DNA of 64,000 nt from an uncultured Clostridia bacterium (lineage in GTDB: Bacteria > Bacillota > Clostridia > Christensenellales > Borkfalkiaceae), in NCBI GenBank assembly GCA_944376295.1, contig CALWCE010000002.1, forward strand, positions 178,417-242,416, read 5' to 3'. This document shows positions 63,209 through 64,000 of this stretch, piece by piece (the stretch's first letter is position 1; each line of letters opens with the position of its first letter). A model generated the notes under the pieces. The model had not been told where the DNA came from. It made no database searches and was given only the letters and a program-made list of their open reading frames with translations. The position numbers were made by a program, and so were the translations under genes.

Positions 63209-64000
63209 ATGGCAAAGAAAACAGTCACGATGGACAAGCTCGTCGCCCTCTGCAAGAACAGGGGCATCATCTTCCCCGGCAGCGAGATCTACGGCGGCAT
63301 GGGCAACACCTGGGACTACGGCCCCGTGGGCGTAGAGATCAAGAACAACATCAAGCGCGCCTGGTGGAAGCGCTTCGTGCAGGAGAGCGACAACTCCTTC
63401 GGCGTGGATGCCGCCATCCTCATGAACAGCCGCGTGTGGGAAGCGAGCGGGCACACCACCTCCTTCTCCGACCCCAAGATGGACTGCAAGGAATGCAAGA
63501 GCCGCCACCGCGCCGATAACCTCATCGAGGCGCACTCCAAGGGCAAGGTCAACCCCGACCTCATGACAAACGAGGAGATGGAGCAGTACATTCAGGAACA
63601 CCACGTCTGCTGCCCCATCTGCGGCAAGTTCAATTGGACGAACATCCGCACCTTCAACCTCATGTTCGAGACTTCCCGCGGCGTCACCGACGAGAGCCAG
63701 AACAAAATTTACCTCCGCCCCGAGACGGCGCAGGGCGAATTCGTCAACTTCCTCAACGTGCAGCGCACCACGCGCGCCAAAGTTCCCTTCGGTATCGCGC
63801 AGGTGGGCAAGGCGTTCCGCAATGAGATCACCCCCGGCAACTTCATCTTCCGCACCATCGAGTTCGAGCAGATGGAGCACCAGTGGTTCTGCAAGGAGGG
63901 CACTGACGCCGAATATTACGCCCAATTCAAAGAGAAGGCATGGCAGTTCCTTCTGGACCTCGGGTTCAACGCCGAACACCTCCGCTTCAAGGATCACGAT
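63209..64000 (+). CDS. glyS: Glycyl-tRNA synthetase (single-chain, eukaryote/archaea-like type), 5' part
   Basis: The first 264 codons of a class II GlyRS of the alpha-2 type. Landmarks: GIIFPGSEIYGGMGNTWDYG (about 19-38), GVEIKNNIKRAWW, MNSRVWEASGHTTSFSDP, a zinc-type CKECKSRH / CCPICGKF pair, and LRPETAQGEFVNFLNVQRTT with GKAFRNEITPGNFIFRT (motif 2). The gene runs off the right edge of the window. The start at 63209 has GGAG nine bases upstream. It charges tRNA-Gly in the cytoplasm. Confidence 0.95.
   Translation, partial: MAKKTVTMDKLVALCKNRGIIFPGSEIYGGMGNTWDYGPVGVEIKNNIKRAWWKRFVQESDNSFGVDAAILMNSRVWEASGHTTSFSDPKMDCKECKSRHRADNLIEAHSKGKVNPDLMTNEEMEQYIQEHHVCCPICGKFNWTNIRTFNLMFETSRGVTDESQNKIYLRPETAQGEFVNFLNVQRTTRAKVPFGIAQVGKAFRNEITPGNFIFRTIEFEQMEHQWFCKEGTDAEYYAQFKEKAWQFLLDLGFNAEHLRFKDHD

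Overview
The window looks like a chromosomal segment of a GC-rich, low-G+C-phylum (Firmicutes) bacterium of the class Clostridia. Reasons: strong GGAGG-type ribosome binding sites, many TTGACA-N17-TATAAT promoters, the sporulation-type order spoVT / yabM-like flippase / yabN (tetrapyrrole methylase-MazG), pyruvate phosphate dikinase, a single-chain glycyl-tRNA synthetase, and a LexA box of the Gram-positive kind in front of uvrB. An uncultured gut-type lineage such as Christensenellales is my guess, not something the sequence proves. No rRNA, tRNA or CRISPR array was found.

Layout. 1-5.2 kb: start of a TSUP-type permease gene, a large surface lipoprotein, and a complete IS3-family (IS150-like) element sitting exactly in the loop of the lipoprotein gene's terminator hairpin. 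5.3-11.9 kb: rRNA methyltransferase, DEDDh exonuclease, serS and a P-type cation ATPase. 11.9-21.2 kb: an oligopeptide ABC operon (oppA-oppB-oppC-oppD-oppF-DUF3899) in which the two ATPases, one permease and the binding protein are all much larger than usual. 21.7-33.6 kb: a less GC-rich accessory island. It holds a phosphoesterase/HAD mini-operon, a TPR protein with two N-terminal signalling-type domains, a promoter-to-terminator operon (LoaP/NusG remnant, SLOG-like membrane protein, AAA+ ATPase, two YbjN-like paralogues, an XRE-like regulator) and a TIR-SAM methyltransferase fusion. This island is the best candidate for an undescribed immune or stress system.

33.8-41.8 kb: ppdK, gyrA and gyrB, with a repeat-rich spacer between the gyrase genes. 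42-49 kb: transglutaminase, dihydrouridine synthase, yabN, yabM, an AEC transporter and spoVT with a sigma-G-like promoter. A perfect 104-bp inverted repeat brackets gyrB through yabM. 49-53.8 kb: an ABC-2 exporter, an XRE regulator carrying PFLS repeats and an in-frame insertion of an intergenic palindrome family, and an aminotransferase. 53.9-59.8 kb: an SOS-type operon uvrB-HAD-nudix-uvrA. 59.9-64 kb: glnS, a membrane XRE protein, a Phd-Doc toxin-antitoxin pair and the first part of glyS.

Small palindromic repeats recur between genes all through the window and in at least one case have become coding sequence.
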